Both the position numbers and the translations under genes were made by a program. From contig DPJB01000009.1 in NCBI GenBank assembly GCA_003543245.1, forward strand, positions 34,782 through 87,301: a stretch of 52,520 bases of DNA. The letters run 5' to 3'. Position 1 is the stretch's first letter, and each line of letters opens with the position of its first letter. This DNA is from Moraxellaceae bacterium (GTDB lineage: Bacteria; Pseudomonadota; Gammaproteobacteria; Pseudomonadales; Moraxellaceae). This document shows, piece by piece, positions 35,061 through 44,362 of this stretch. The notes under the pieces were generated by a model, which ran no database searches, was not told where the DNA came from, and saw nothing but the letters and a program-made list of their open reading frames with translations.

Positions 35061-35498
35061 TTATACCGTCTGCTCTGCGACCAGAATATCAGCACTAGCT
35101 GCCAGTTCTCCATCGACCATCGCACGGCATGTGAACTTGTAGATATTAAGTTTCGAGCCGGTTACCTCTGCCTGCAGGTCCAGACGGTCCCCGGGAACAA
35201 CCTGACGCTTGAAGCGTACATTGTCGGCACCCGCAAACAGGTAGATGAAACCGTCTGCCGGACGCTTGCCGGTTGTATAGAACCCCAGAATCCCGGACAA
35301 CTGGGCCATGGCCTCGAGAATCAGCATGCCGGGCATTACTGGCTTCTCCGGGAAGTGACCGTTGAAGAACTCCTCATTGACCGAGACATTCTTGTAGCCG
35401 TTAATGATCTTTCCGGCCTGAACATCAGTCACCCGGTCCACAAGCAGGAACGGGTAGCGCTGCGGCAGGAACTGGCGAATCTCCAGAATATCCATCAT
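35061..35498 (-). CDS. fabZ: 3-hydroxyacyl-ACP dehydratase FabZ
   Basis: A 145-residue hotdog dehydratase of the fatty acid elongation cycle. The catalytic residues H48 (GHFPEKPVMPG) and E62 (LEAMAQ) are in place, and the N-terminal IRQFLPQRYPFLLVDRV block is diagnostic. It competes with LpxA for 3-hydroxyacyl-ACP, which explains the conserved linkage with the lpx genes. About 135 bases separate it from lpxD. That gap contains a GCCTC/GAGGC hairpin without a leftward T-run. Confidence 0.97.
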   Translation of the reverse strand: MMDILEIRQFLPQRYPFLLVDRVTDVQAGKIINGYKNVSVNEEFFNGHFPEKPVMPGMLILEAMAQLSGILGFYTTGKRPADGFIYLFAGADNVRFKRQVVPGDRLDLQAEVTGSKLNIYKFTCRAMVDGELAASADILVAEQTV

Positions 35499-35633
35499 GG
35501 TCGTGCGGTCCTCGGGTAACTCAGGTACAAATGGCTTGGTCAGTGGCCGGCATCCTGCGCGACCACCCAGACAGGCTATTGTAAGGATTCACGGGCCTCA
35601 CGTAGAGGCTTGATTTTGAGCAAAAAAGAGGGT

Positions 35634-36686
35634 TCAAACAGGCTCGGCAGGTGGCTGGATCTTGGCAACCAGGGCCTCCAGCTCACGTAAGCGCCTGGCC
35701 ATATCATCCAGACTGCGCAGCCTGACCGCCGTCTTGCGCCAGCTCACGGTGGACTCCATGCCGGTTCCCGATGAATAGGAGCCGGGAACCGTAATCGACT
35801 TGGTGACCATGGTCATGCCGGTAAACTGCACCTTGTCACATATTTCCAGATGCCCGGCCACGCCAACACCGCCAGCCAGAACGCAATAAGCACCGATCCG
35901 GGTGCTCCCCGCGATACCAACGCAGCCAGCAATGGCCGTAAATGCACCAATGACCACATTGTGGGCAATGTGCACCTGATTATCGATGATGACTCCCTGA
36001 TGAATAATCGTGTCCTCCAGGGCGCCGCGATCAATGGTCGTATTGGCTCCGATATCGACATCATCATGAATCACGACACGACCAATCTGGGCAATCTTTT
36101 CCCACCGACCTGCATCGTTGGCAAAACCGAAACCATCACTGCCGATAATGGCGCCCGAGTGAAGGCTGACCCGGTCCCCGAGCACACAGTCATGATAGAC
36201 AACCGCGTTGGCCCTGATCCGGCAGTCACGCCCGACCTGGCTGCGGGCCTGGATCACCACCCCTGCCTCAATGACGGTGCCCGGCCCCACAACAACCTCA
36301 TCCGCAACGACGGCATGCGGCCCGATGGCAGCACTGGCATCAACGCGTGCAGTCGCACTGACCACGGCGGTTGCATGGATACCGGCAGCCGGTCGAGGAG
36401 TCTGGTCGAACAGTCTGGCAACACGTGCATAGGCCAGATAAGGGTTGGCCAACAGCAGCGCATTGCCGCCATAACCCTCTGCATCCGCCGGGCGCAGCAG
36501 TACTGCACCCGCTCGCGTATGCTCCAGCTCACCCATGTACCGCGGATTCGCCAGAAAGCCCAGCTGATCAGGTCCGGCAACCGTCAGGGTATGTACGCCA
36601 CAAATCCTGTGCGCGGGATCACCACGCAACTCGGCGCCCAGCATTTCTGCCAGCTCAGACAGCGTCCAGACCGTTTTTGTACTCAC
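35634..36686 (-). CDS. lpxD: UDP-3-O-(3-hydroxyacyl)glucosamine N-acyltransferase
   Basis: A 350-residue enzyme that adds the N-linked 3-hydroxyacyl chain in lipid A synthesis. An N-terminal uridine-binding domain (about 1-100) has the ANPRYM motif. A left-handed beta-helix of hexapeptide repeats follows (about 105-320), then a C-terminal helix. The catalytic histidine is H242 in HIAHN. The start is a GTG at 36686 with AGGAG six bases upstream; the frame extends 26 codons into the skp gene region without support. It lies 16 bases after skp. Confidence 0.96.
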   Translation of the reverse strand: MSTKTVWTLSELAEMLGAELRGDPAHRICGVHTLTVAGPDQLGFLANPRYMGELEHTRAGAVLLRPADAEGYGGNALLLANPYLAYARVARLFDQTPRPAAGIHATAVVSATARVDASAAIGPHAVVADEVVVGPGTVIEAGVVIQARSQVGRDCRIRANAVVYHDCVLGDRVSLHSGAIIGSDGFGFANDAGRWEKIAQIGRVVIHDDVDIGANTTIDRGALEDTIIHQGVIIDNQVHIAHNVVIGAFTAIAGCVGIAGSTRIGAYCVLAGGVGVAGHLEICDKVQFTGMTMVTKSITVPGSYSSGTGMESTVSWRKTAVRLRSLDDMARRLRELEALVAKIQPPAEPV

Positions 36687-36702
36687 AGACAACTCCTGCG
36701 AC

Positions 36703-37221
36703 TTACTTGGCTGCGTTGAGCTTTTCGGTGATCTTGCGTGTGATGTCCGATGCTGGATCAACAAAAATCACATTCTTCTTTTCAATGATGATGTCGTAAC
36801 CACCGGCCTTGCGCAGCTCGTCAATCACGGCTTCCATTTTGGGAATCATGCGCTGCAGCAGCTCACCCTGAACTTCCTGGCTGCGCTTCTGCACCGTCTC
36901 GGCCAGATTGCGGTATTCGCTCAGCTTGCTTTCGGCCTGCTTCTGCATGTTCTTCTTGTCGGCCTCACTCAGTACGGAAGCATCCTTCTGAAAGCGGTCC
37001 TCGATAACCTTGACCTCCTTGCGAATGGCCTCCATCCGGTCACGCTGCGTCTTGAGCTCACCCTGCAGCTTCTCGATCGCTTTCTTGGCAACATCGGTTG
37101 CCATCAGGGCCGCCTGGCTGTCCGCCACCACCACATTGGCCTGCTGTGCCACAACAGAACCCGACATCAGACCGGCAAGCAGACCGGCAAGCAGACCGGC
37201 AATAATCAGACTATGACGCAT
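36703..37221 (-). CDS. skp: Periplasmic OmpH/Skp-family chaperone
   Basis: A 172-residue periplasmic chaperone that holds unfolded outer-membrane proteins on the way to BamA. The signal peptide is about 1-25 (cleavage after VVAQ or near it). Its hydrophobic core is an AGLL-AGLL-AGLM repeat encoded by a 12-base tandem repeat. Residues 45-135 form the long coiled-coil tentacle helices rich in K, E and Q. The C-terminal strand includes YDIIIEKKNVIFVDPASDIT. It sits between bamA and lpxD, the conserved order. Confidence 0.93.
   Translation of the reverse strand: MRHSLIIAGLLAGLLAGLMSGSVVAQQANVVVADSQAALMATDVAKKAIEKLQGELKTQRDRMEAIRKEVKVIEDRFQKDASVLSEADKKNMQKQAESKLSEYRNLAETVQKRSQEVQGELLQRMIPKMEAVIDELRKAGGYDIIIEKKNVIFVDPASDITRKITEKLNAAK
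37169..37202. repeat. 12-base tandem repeat in the skp signal peptide
   Basis: The unit AGACCGGCAAGC (plus strand) occurs 2.8 times head to tail, encoding the repeated Ala-Gly-Leu-Leu of the signal peptide core. It stays in frame, so a gain or loss of one unit would change the hydrophobic core by four residues. Confidence 0.85.
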
Positions 37222-37282
37222 GAACGTAATCCCCGTTTTTCAGGCCATCCGGCCTTGTTGTTGAATTCCCTGCCAGCCCAGG

Positions 37283-39613
37283 TCAGAACCCCTGACCGAT
37301 GGTGAACTGGAAAGCCTGTGTTGCATCACCCGGCTGCTTGTTAAGCGGCCGGGAGAGACTGAAGCTGAGTGGACCAATCGCCGTCAGCCACGAAAGGTTG
37401 ATACCCGCACTGTACCGCATCAACGACATATCAAGGCCGTAGCCCGGCACTTCGGTGTCGTAGGCATTGCCGGCATCCAGAAAGACGACCGTCCGAAGCT
37501 GACGGTTCCCTGCAGCAAACGGAGTCGGGACGATCAGTTCTGCACCACCCTCAATCAGGATATTACCGCCCACTACTTCGGGGTAGGGATCATTCGGACA
37601 AAGCGCAACGGAGCAGCTCTTTGCCCCCAGCGTATTGTCCTCGTAGCCACGCACCGAGCCAAAGCCCCCGGCAAAATAGTTTTTGTAGAACGGCAGCCGG
37701 CTGGTATCGCCATAGTTGTCGCCATAGCCAAGGCTGGTGTGCAACCGCATGACCAAGGGATTACCAAGAGGAATATACAGCTGACCGTTATAGCTCAGCT
37801 TGTAAAAGGCAAGATCACTGGCCGGCAGCGTAAACTCGAGCCCCACCGACTGTGAGGCACCCCGATCCGCAAACATGCCGCGGTTAAGAGTGTTACGTCC
37901 CCAGGACAGGGTGCTCGTGTAATTAACATAACGATCACCCTCGTCAGCCACAAAATCAGCCACCACCTCGGATGCCAATGATCCGATGGTGATGTCGGTC
38001 TTGTCTGCGCCAACCGAGAAGTTGATCGACTCGTTCTCGTCAATCGGATAGCCAAAGCTGATGTTACCGCCCATCGTGTTGGTAACGTAGTTACTCACGT
38101 TGCGGGAATCGAATTTGGTCTCGCGGTAAAAGATGTTATAGCCGCGACTGACTCCATCAAGTGTGAAATAGGGATCCACAAAAGACAGGTTGTAGGAGTC
38201 CTGCGTATCGGAGCGGTTCAGGGCCACAGAAAATCGGTTACCCGTTCCCATGAAGTTGGTCTGGCTGACATTGGCACTGAATATCATGCCAGAGCCCTGA
38301 GAGAAACCGATACTGGCACCAATGGTGCCGGAGGGCTGCTCCTTTACTGCAATGTTCACATCAACCTGATCCGACACGCCGGGCACTCGTGGCGTATCCA
38401 GTGTCACTTCCTCAAAAAATCCAAGCCGCTGCAGTCTGAGCTTGGACAGATCAAGCTTTTCACTCGAGGCCAGTGCGCCTTCGTGCTGTCGCATTTCACG
38501 GCGCATGACATTGTCATCGGTCTTCATGTTCCCGGAAAAATTGATGCGGCGAACATAGGCCTGCTTGCCGGGATTAACAAAGAAGGTGACATCTGCAACA
38601 CGGGTATCATTGTGGATATCCGGCACACCATTTACTTCAGCAAAGATATAACCGTCATTCCCGAGACGGCGCGTCATCAGCTTGGTCGTACTGGTAATGC
38701 CTGCCTGATTGAAAATGTCGTCCTTGCGGATCAGCAGGAAACGCTTGAGCAAGTCCTCGGCCACGGGCAGCTCGCCGGAAATCTTGATCTCGCCAAACTT
38801 GAACTGCTCCCCCTCACTGACATTGATATCAATAAAGACATCCTTTTTGTCAGGCGAGAGCGTGACCTGTGTCGAATTGACGGTGAAATTTACATAACCA
38901 CGATCCATGTACTGCGAGCGCAAGCGCTCCAGATCACCCTGCAGCTTTTCGCGGGAGTACTTGTCATCGTTCTTATAGAATGAGGTGAAGTGTGTCGGCC
39001 GTAGCTGGAACGTACTGCTTAGCACCTTGTCGTCAAATACCTTGTTGCCGACAAAATTGATACCCCGGATCCTGGCGGCACTGCCCTCTTCAATCTGGAT
39101 ATCCAGAGCCACCCGGTTACGGGGCTTTGCCTTGGCATCCACGGTAATTTCTGCACCATAACGCCCCTGGGCGATGTACTGCCGCTCCAGCTCGCGCTTG
39201 ACGTGATCCAGAACCGAGCGCTGAAAGACCATCCCTTCTGCCAGGCCTGCCGACTTCAACCCCTTCAGCAGATTGTCCTTGTCGATGGATTTGTTGCCCT
39301 TGATGTCCAGACTGATGATGGATGGCCGCTCGGTCAGCCGGATCACCAGAACGTCGCCATCGCGTCCGATCTGGATATCCTCGAAATTCCCTGTCTTGAA
39401 CAGCAGGCGCAACGCCTCGGCCACCTTCGTACCATCCGCGCGATCACCGGCACTCAGCGGCAATGCAGCATAGACACTGGCAGCAGAAAGCCGGGCAAGC
39501 CCCTCAAGGCGTATATCCTGAATGACAAAGCTCTCGTCGGCCTGCACCGCACTGGCGGCACAGCACATCACGACGGTCGCTGGCAATGCCTGCCGCAGCC
39601 GTAAAAAACTCAT
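37283..39613 (-). CDS. bamA: Outer membrane protein assembly factor BamA
   Basis: The 776-residue core of the BAM complex, which folds beta-barrel proteins into the outer membrane. A signal peptide (about 1-25, ending VQA) precedes five POTRA domains (about 27-430). A 16-strand barrel follows, with an internal VRGYEDNTLG segment, the lid-loop VRGF-like motif. The protein ends in phenylalanine (IGQGF), as outer-membrane barrels do. It is flanked by rseP (19 bases) and skp (61 bases). The start has no strong ribosome site. Confidence 0.97.
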   Translation of the reverse strand: MSFLRLRQALPATVVMCCAASAVQADESFVIQDIRLEGLARLSAASVYAALPLSAGDRADGTKVAEALRLLFKTGNFEDIQIGRDGDVLVIRLTERPSIISLDIKGNKSIDKDNLLKGLKSAGLAEGMVFQRSVLDHVKRELERQYIAQGRYGAEITVDAKAKPRNRVALDIQIEEGSAARIRGINFVGNKVFDDKVLSSTFQLRPTHFTSFYKNDDKYSREKLQGDLERLRSQYMDRGYVNFTVNSTQVTLSPDKKDVFIDINVSEGEQFKFGEIKISGELPVAEDLLKRFLLIRKDDIFNQAGITSTTKLMTRRLGNDGYIFAEVNGVPDIHNDTRVADVTFFVNPGKQAYVRRINFSGNMKTDDNVMRREMRQHEGALASSEKLDLSKLRLQRLGFFEEVTLDTPRVPGVSDQVDVNIAVKEQPSGTIGASIGFSQGSGMIFSANVSQTNFMGTGNRFSVALNRSDTQDSYNLSFVDPYFTLDGVSRGYNIFYRETKFDSRNVSNYVTNTMGGNISFGYPIDENESINFSVGADKTDITIGSLASEVVADFVADEGDRYVNYTSTLSWGRNTLNRGMFADRGASQSVGLEFTLPASDLAFYKLSYNGQLYIPLGNPLVMRLHTSLGYGDNYGDTSRLPFYKNYFAGGFGSVRGYEDNTLGAKSCSVALCPNDPYPEVVGGNILIEGGAELIVPTPFAAGNRQLRTVVFLDAGNAYDTEVPGYGLDMSLMRYSAGINLSWLTAIGPLSFSLSRPLNKQPGDATQAFQFTIGQGF

Positions 39614-39632
39614 GGAATAAAAGACCCCGCGC

Positions 39633-40997
39633 TCACAGGCGGCTCAAATCATTGAATATGGCCAACAGCATCAGGCTCATGAGCATGGCAACGCCAATGC
39701 GCAAACCAACCATCTGCACCCGCTCCGAGAGGGGACGCCCCGTAATTCCTTCAATCGCGTGATACACAAGATGGCCACCATCCAGTACGGGAACTGGCAG
39801 CAAGTTGAGTACACCAAGACTGACGCTAAGCAGCGCCATGAAACCAAGCAACGCTTCCCAGCCCAATGACGCCGACTGGCCGGCGACTTTAGCAATCGTG
39901 ATGGGACCACTCAAGTTATCCACGCTGATCAGGCCGCGAATCATCTTGCCCATGGACTCCAGTGTAAACGCAATCAGCTTTCCTGTTTTCACGATGGCGG
40001 CACCCGCCGCATCCACAGGTCCCAGCTGAACTGTCTGCCGATAGGCGGCCGGCACCTCATATGGCTGCTCTTTCAGGGCAATGCCAAGACGGCCACGCAC
40101 AACGCCGCGATCATCCTTCTCTGCGGCAGGCACCAGATTCAGCTGCAGACGATCAGATCCGCGCAGCACCTCTGCCAGCACCGGTAACTCCGGGCGTACT
40201 CGCACGACATCAACAAAATCCTGCCACGACTCAACCGCACGTCCGTCGACAGCCAGAATACGATCACCTGCCTTCAGACCCTGGCGCTCACCCGCACTGC
40301 CAGCGACCACCTCACCAATAACCGGGTCCAGCAGCGGCTGCCACGGCGTAAAGCCGATTTCACGGAAAGGATCGACATCGCTCCCGCCAAGGAAATGATC
40401 CAGCGGCAGCAGCCGTTCCTGGCTGGCACCCGTCGAGCCGGCCGGACGTATGGATACCCGCAACTGGCCGGACTCGCCCATACGGTCAATCAGTGCATAG
40501 TTGATGGATTCCCAGTCCGTCACCGGTTCGCCATCAATCGCTACAATCTCGTCGCCGGACGCAAGACCGGCCATCGCGGCCGGCGAATCGGCAATGACAC
40601 GCCCCACCACCGTGCGCAAGGTTTCGGTGGGCTGAAGAAACAGGACCCAGTAAAGGAGTACCGCAAACAGGAGGTTGATCAGGGGGCCGGCAGCAACGAT
40701 GGCCATGCGGGCCCATACCGGCTGGTTGTTGAAGGCACGGGGAATGTCTTCGGCGGGCACCTCACCTTCTCGCTCGTCCGCCATACGCACAAACCCCCCC
40801 AGGGGAATGGCAGCAACCTGGAACTGGGTGCCGTGACGGTCTTTCCATTTCAGCAGGGCCGGACCAAAACCGATGGAAAACGTGATGACCTTGACCCCGA
40901 CGCGGCGGGCCACCCAGAAATGACCAAACTCATGAATGGCAATCAACGGCCCCAGAACAATGATCGCCGCCAGTACCATCAACAAAACAGAATTCAT
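39633..40997 (-). CDS. rseP: Site-2 zinc metalloprotease RseP
   Basis: A 454-residue inner-membrane protease that cleaves anti-sigma factors such as RseA/MucA within the membrane and clears remnant signal peptides. The zinc site is H22-E23-x2-H26 (IHEFGH), with D406 in PVPVLDGGH as the third ligand. Two periplasmic PDZ domains lie at about 125-205 and 210-300, and at least four membrane helices are visible. The start at 40997 places HEFGH exactly as in E. coli; a GGTGGGG sequence precedes it. Upstream in-frame codons reach into dxr without support. Confidence 0.96.
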   Translation of the reverse strand: MNSVLLMVLAAIIVLGPLIAIHEFGHFWVARRVGVKVITFSIGFGPALLKWKDRHGTQFQVAAIPLGGFVRMADEREGEVPAEDIPRAFNNQPVWARMAIVAAGPLINLLFAVLLYWVLFLQPTETLRTVVGRVIADSPAAMAGLASGDEIVAIDGEPVTDWESINYALIDRMGESGQLRVSIRPAGSTGASQERLLPLDHFLGGSDVDPFREIGFTPWQPLLDPVIGEVVAGSAGERQGLKAGDRILAVDGRAVESWQDFVDVVRVRPELPVLAEVLRGSDRLQLNLVPAAEKDDRGVVRGRLGIALKEQPYEVPAAYRQTVQLGPVDAAGAAIVKTGKLIAFTLESMGKMIRGLISVDNLSGPITIAKVAGQSASLGWEALLGFMALLSVSLGVLNLLPVPVLDGGHLVYHAIEGITGRPLSERVQMVGLRIGVAMLMSLMLLAIFNDLSRL

Positions 40998-41007
40998 TGC
41001 CCCACCC

Positions 41008-42186
41008 TCAAACTGATACCGGCAACAGCCGGGAGGCGTGCGCACGCGCAGCACGATCTGCAGCAAGGATTGTGGACAGCTCATCTGCTGCCATCATTGG
41101 CAATTCTGTAAGTGTGCGCTCGATAAGCACGGGAATATCCGTGAATCGCAGCCGCCCATCGAGAAAGGCCTGCACCGCCACTTCATTGGCAGCATTCAGC
41201 ACGGCGGGAGCAGTCCCTCCCGCCCTCATGGCATCACGTGCCAGACGCAGGCAGGGGAAACGCACCTCGTCGGGGGCCTCGAAATTAAGGCTGCCTGTCG
41301 TAAAAAGCTCCAGCGCCGACACTCCTGCCGACACGCGATCCGGCCAGGCCAGTCCGAGAGCAATCGGCGTACGCATGTCGGGGTTGCCCAGCTGGGCCAG
41401 GGTAGAACCATCCACATACTGGACCAGAGAGTGAACAATGCTTTCGGGATGCACCACCACCTGCACATGATCGGGCGTAGTACCAAACAGCCAGCAGGCC
41501 TCAATAAGCTCCAGTCCCTTGTTCATGAGCGTGGCGGAATCCACCGAGATCTTGCGCCCCATCGACCACTTGGGGTGATTGACGGCCTGCTCGGGCGTCG
41601 CCCGCTGCATCTGCTCAATCGTCCAGTTGCGAAAGGGGCCGCCGGATGCCGTCAGCAGCAAGCGCTCAACACCAACCTGAGCAAGACCACGACTGAAATT
41701 GCCTGGCAGGCACTGGAAAATGGCATTGTGCTCCGAATCAATGGGGAGCAGTGCAGAGCCGCTGCGGGCCACCTCCCGCATGAACAGGGCTCCGGACATG
41801 ACCAGAGCTTCCTTGTTTGCCAGCAGGATTCGCTTGCCCGCCTTCACCGCCGCCAGCGTTGGCAACAGCCCGGCTGCCCCCACGATCGCGGCCATGACAG
41901 TGTCGGTTTCCGCCGATGCTGCAACCTGACAAAGCGCTTCCGGCCCATGCAGGACAGTGATGGACTGTCCCTGCAGGAGCGTCTGCAAGCGCAAGGCATC
42001 CGATGCAGTGGCAACAACCGCAACCTCCGGGGAGTGTATGCGGCAAAGACAGGCCAGTTCATCCACCCGGCTGTGCGCAGTCAATGCAAATACCTGATAC
42101 CGGTCAGGATGGCGGGCAACAACATCCAGCGTACTCGCCCCGATGGAGCCGGTCGCTCCCAGCAAGGTGATTCGCTGAACAGCCAT
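41008..42186 (-). CDS. dxr: 1-deoxy-D-xylulose-5-phosphate reductoisomerase
   Basis: A 392-residue NADPH-dependent enzyme, the first committed step of the MEP isoprenoid pathway. It has the dinucleotide-binding GATGSIG (10-16). LLANKEALVMSG and SEHNAIFQCL give the metal-binding acidic residues, and the flexible WSMGRKISVDSATLMNKGLE loop covers the active site. Its ATG overlaps the cdsA TGA by one base (TGATG). It supplies isoprenoid units for UppS, encoded two genes upstream. Confidence 0.97.
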   Translation of the reverse strand: MAVQRITLLGATGSIGASTLDVVARHPDRYQVFALTAHSRVDELACLCRIHSPEVAVVATASDALRLQTLLQGQSITVLHGPEALCQVAASAETDTVMAAIVGAAGLLPTLAAVKAGKRILLANKEALVMSGALFMREVARSGSALLPIDSEHNAIFQCLPGNFSRGLAQVGVERLLLTASGGPFRNWTIEQMQRATPEQAVNHPKWSMGRKISVDSATLMNKGLELIEACWLFGTTPDHVQVVVHPESIVHSLVQYVDGSTLAQLGNPDMRTPIALGLAWPDRVSAGVSALELFTTGSLNFEAPDEVRFPCLRLARDAMRAGGTAPAVLNAANEVAVQAFLDGRLRFTDIPVLIERTLTELPMMAADELSTILAADRAARAHASRLLPVSV

Positions 42187-43007
42187 CAGAACCCGCCCGC
42201 CAGCCACCAGCCCAACGCAAATACCGGCGCCGCTGCAGTAAGGCTATCGATACGATCCAGCGCACCACCATGCCCCGGAAAAATATTGCCGGAGTCCTTG
42301 ATGCCGGCATGCCGCTTGGTCATGGACTCGAAAAGATCACCCAGCACTGACGCCAGTGCTGTCAGCAGACACAGGCCCATGAACGCCATCAGCCGGATAC
42401 CTGAAAGGTCACGCCAGATGGCAACCGCCAGTGCAATCGCGAGGGCCAGCGCCAGTCCCCCCACCATCCCTTCGATAGTCTTTCCCGGACTGACTGCCGG
42501 AGCGAGCTTGTTCTTGCCAAGGGCACGACCGGCAAAATACGCCCCGGTATCCGACCCCCAGACCAGCAAAAACAGAAACATCAGCCACCAGGGCGAGACC
42601 GCATGCAGGCTGGTCAGGCCCAGCCAGGCTGGCAGCAACAGGACCAGGCCAACTGGTGCCAACAACCAGGCACGAGCCCACAGAGAGGCATTATCCGGAT
42701 AACCGGTAACCAGCCTCAGGGCCAGCAGCCAGAAACCGGCACTCAGCATGTAGAGAGCGGGCGCAAAGCCCGCCAGCTCGGGCAGCCACATGGAGACCAG
42801 CAAAAGAGCCAGCAACGCCACATAAAGCACCCGGGGCATGACCGACATCCACCCCATCAGGCGAGTCCACTCCCATGCACCCACAATCACGACTGCGCCG
42901 GCAAACGAGGCAAATGCCGTTGCATCCGGAGCCAGAAACACGCACCAGACAACAACCGGCAGCAGCAGAAGTGCCGTAATGATTCTCTGCCTGAGCTCAC
43001 TTGTCAT
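42186..43007 (-). CDS. cdsA: Phosphatidate cytidylyltransferase
   Basis: A 273-residue polytopic inner-membrane enzyme that makes CDP-diacylglycerol from CTP and phosphatidic acid, the branch point of phospholipid synthesis. About eight hydrophobic helices are visible. The C-terminal CDS signature is present: SMTKRHAGIKDSGNIFPGHGGALDRIDS. The start at 43007 lies inside the uppS 3' end (11-base overlap) and is chosen because TSELRQRIITALLLLP is the family N-terminus. Confidence 0.96.
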   Translation of the reverse strand: MTSELRQRIITALLLLPVVVWCVFLAPDATAFASFAGAVVIVGAWEWTRLMGWMSVMPRVLYVALLALLLVSMWLPELAGFAPALYMLSAGFWLLALRLVTGYPDNASLWARAWLLAPVGLVLLLPAWLGLTSLHAVSPWWLMFLFLLVWGSDTGAYFAGRALGKNKLAPAVSPGKTIEGMVGGLALALAIALAVAIWRDLSGIRLMAFMGLCLLTALASVLGDLFESMTKRHAGIKDSGNIFPGHGGALDRIDSLTAAAPVFALGWWLAGGF

Positions 43008-43782
43008 GACGAGATGCCTCAACCTGCTCCGAGGTTCGTCCAAACCGGCGCTGCCGACTGGCATAAGCCATCAAGGCATGATCCAGCTCTGCCGCATCAA
43101 AGTCCGGCCAGAGCACATCCGTAAACAGGAACTCGGCATACGCCGCCTGCCACAGCAGGAAATTGGAAATACGCATTTCTCCACCGGTACGAATCAGCAA
43201 ATCCACCGGCGGCAAATCTGCCATCTGGACATGTCGGCCCATCTCCAGTGGCGTGATGTCATCAAGAGACAGGCGTCCAGCCAGAACAGCTTCTGCCATG
43301 CAGCGAGCGGCATGAGCCATATCCCACTGACCACCATAATTCACGGCAATCACAAGGGTCATGCGTGTGTTGGCGGCAGTCAGAGCAACCGCCGCTGCCA
43401 TACCCTGCTGGAGTGCTGGACTGAAGCCCGCGAGATCACCAATAAAACGCAACCGGATACCATTATCATGAAGCTCCGCTACCTTCCGGGTCAGCGCCTC
43501 CAGAAACAGCGACATCAGGGCCGCCACTTCCTGCTCGGGTCGGCGCCAGTTTTCACTGGAAAAGGCAAAGAGGGTCAGCACCCCGATGTTCGAGCGGATG
43601 GCGTGTTCAACCAGTCGACGGACTGCAGCCTCGCCAGCCCGATGCCCTTCAGTACCAGGCAATCCCCGCTTTTTGGCCCAGCGGTTATTGCCATCCATGA
43701 TGATGGCAACATGCGTCGGGCGACCACCCGTCGCCGAGCCAATATCCGGTGCCGCACTCTCGATCACGATTGGCGTCCCCAT
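42997..43782 (-). CDS. uppS: Undecaprenyl diphosphate synthase (cis-prenyltransferase)
   Basis: A 261-residue soluble enzyme that adds eight isoprene units to farnesyl diphosphate, giving the C55 carrier of cell wall synthesis. The catalytic aspartate is D30 in IIMDGNNRWAKKRG, and FAFSSENWRRP and the C-terminal LLIRTGGEMRISNFLLWQ blocks are all present. Its ATG overlaps the frr stop by one base. UppP, encoded about 30 kb away in this window, recycles its product. Confidence 0.97.
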   Translation of the reverse strand: MGTPIVIESAAPDIGSATGGRPTHVAIIMDGNNRWAKKRGLPGTEGHRAGEAAVRRLVEHAIRSNIGVLTLFAFSSENWRRPEQEVAALMSLFLEALTRKVAELHDNGIRLRFIGDLAGFSPALQQGMAAAVALTAANTRMTLVIAVNYGGQWDMAHAARCMAEAVLAGRLSLDDITPLEMGRHVQMADLPPVDLLIRTGGEMRISNFLLWQAAYAEFLFTDVLWPDFDAAELDHALMAYASRQRRFGRTSEQVEASRHDK

Positions 43783-44336
43783 CAGACCTGCATCAGGTCC
43801 TGTTCCTTCGACGCCAGCATGCGGTCAACCTCACCCACATACTTGTCCGTCAACTTCTGCACATCATCGTTGCCCTTGCGCTCTTCATCTTCGGAGATTT
43901 CCTTTTCCTTCAGTAGCTCCTTGATGTCCGCCAGAATGTCACGACGGATGTTGCGGAGGGCAACACGGGCGTTTTCCGCTTCGGCACGCGCGACTTTCTG
44001 CATGTCGCGACGGGTTTCTTCGGTCAGCGCCGGCAGCGGCACGCGAATCACGTCTCCGGACACAGGATTCAGTCCCAGATCCGCCATCCGAATAGCCTTG
44101 TCGATCGCGCCAATCATGGTGCGCTCATAGGGCTGCACTATCAGCGTACGGGAATCTTCCACGCCGACGTTGGCTACCTGCGCCAAAGGAGTATCAGCAC
44201 CGTAATACGGCACCATCACATCCTTGAGAATTGCGGGACTGGCACGACCGGTACGAACCTTGGAGAAGCCCTGCTCAAGGGATTCCAGGGTTTTTTTCAT
44301 GCGGACTTCGCCGTCTTTTTTCAGATCATTGATCAT
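43782..44336 (-). CDS. frr: Ribosome recycling factor
   Basis: A 184-residue tRNA-shaped protein that, with EF-G, splits post-termination ribosomes. The conserved KVRTGRASPAIL block near residues 26-37 and the three-helix bundle pattern through the C-terminal SEDEERKGNDDVQKLTDKYV are present. Length is one short of E. coli (185). GGAG lies upstream of the ATG. It is 26 bases after pyrH, the standard arrangement. Confidence 0.98.
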   Translation of the reverse strand: MINDLKKDGEVRMKKTLESLEQGFSKVRTGRASPAILKDVMVPYYGADTPLAQVANVGVEDSRTLIVQPYERTMIGAIDKAIRMADLGLNPVSGDVIRVPLPALTEETRRDMQKVARAEAENARVALRNIRRDILADIKELLKEKEISEDEERKGNDDVQKLTDKYVGEVDRMLASKEQDLMQV

Positions 44337-44362
44337 GAAGGACTCCAGCAGTCGAGTGCGCC

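Noticed and set aside
35580..35615. GCCTC/GAGGC hairpin between fabZ and lpxD as a leftward terminator
   Set aside because: The T-rich bases lie on the wrong side for leftward transcription, so it would interrupt nothing in this operon.
41038..42702. A 554-codon plus-strand frame opposite dxr and cdsA
   Set aside because: It is antisense to two well-identified genes, with no family resemblance and an unnatural composition rich in His, Gln and Arg; a product of GC-rich codon use.
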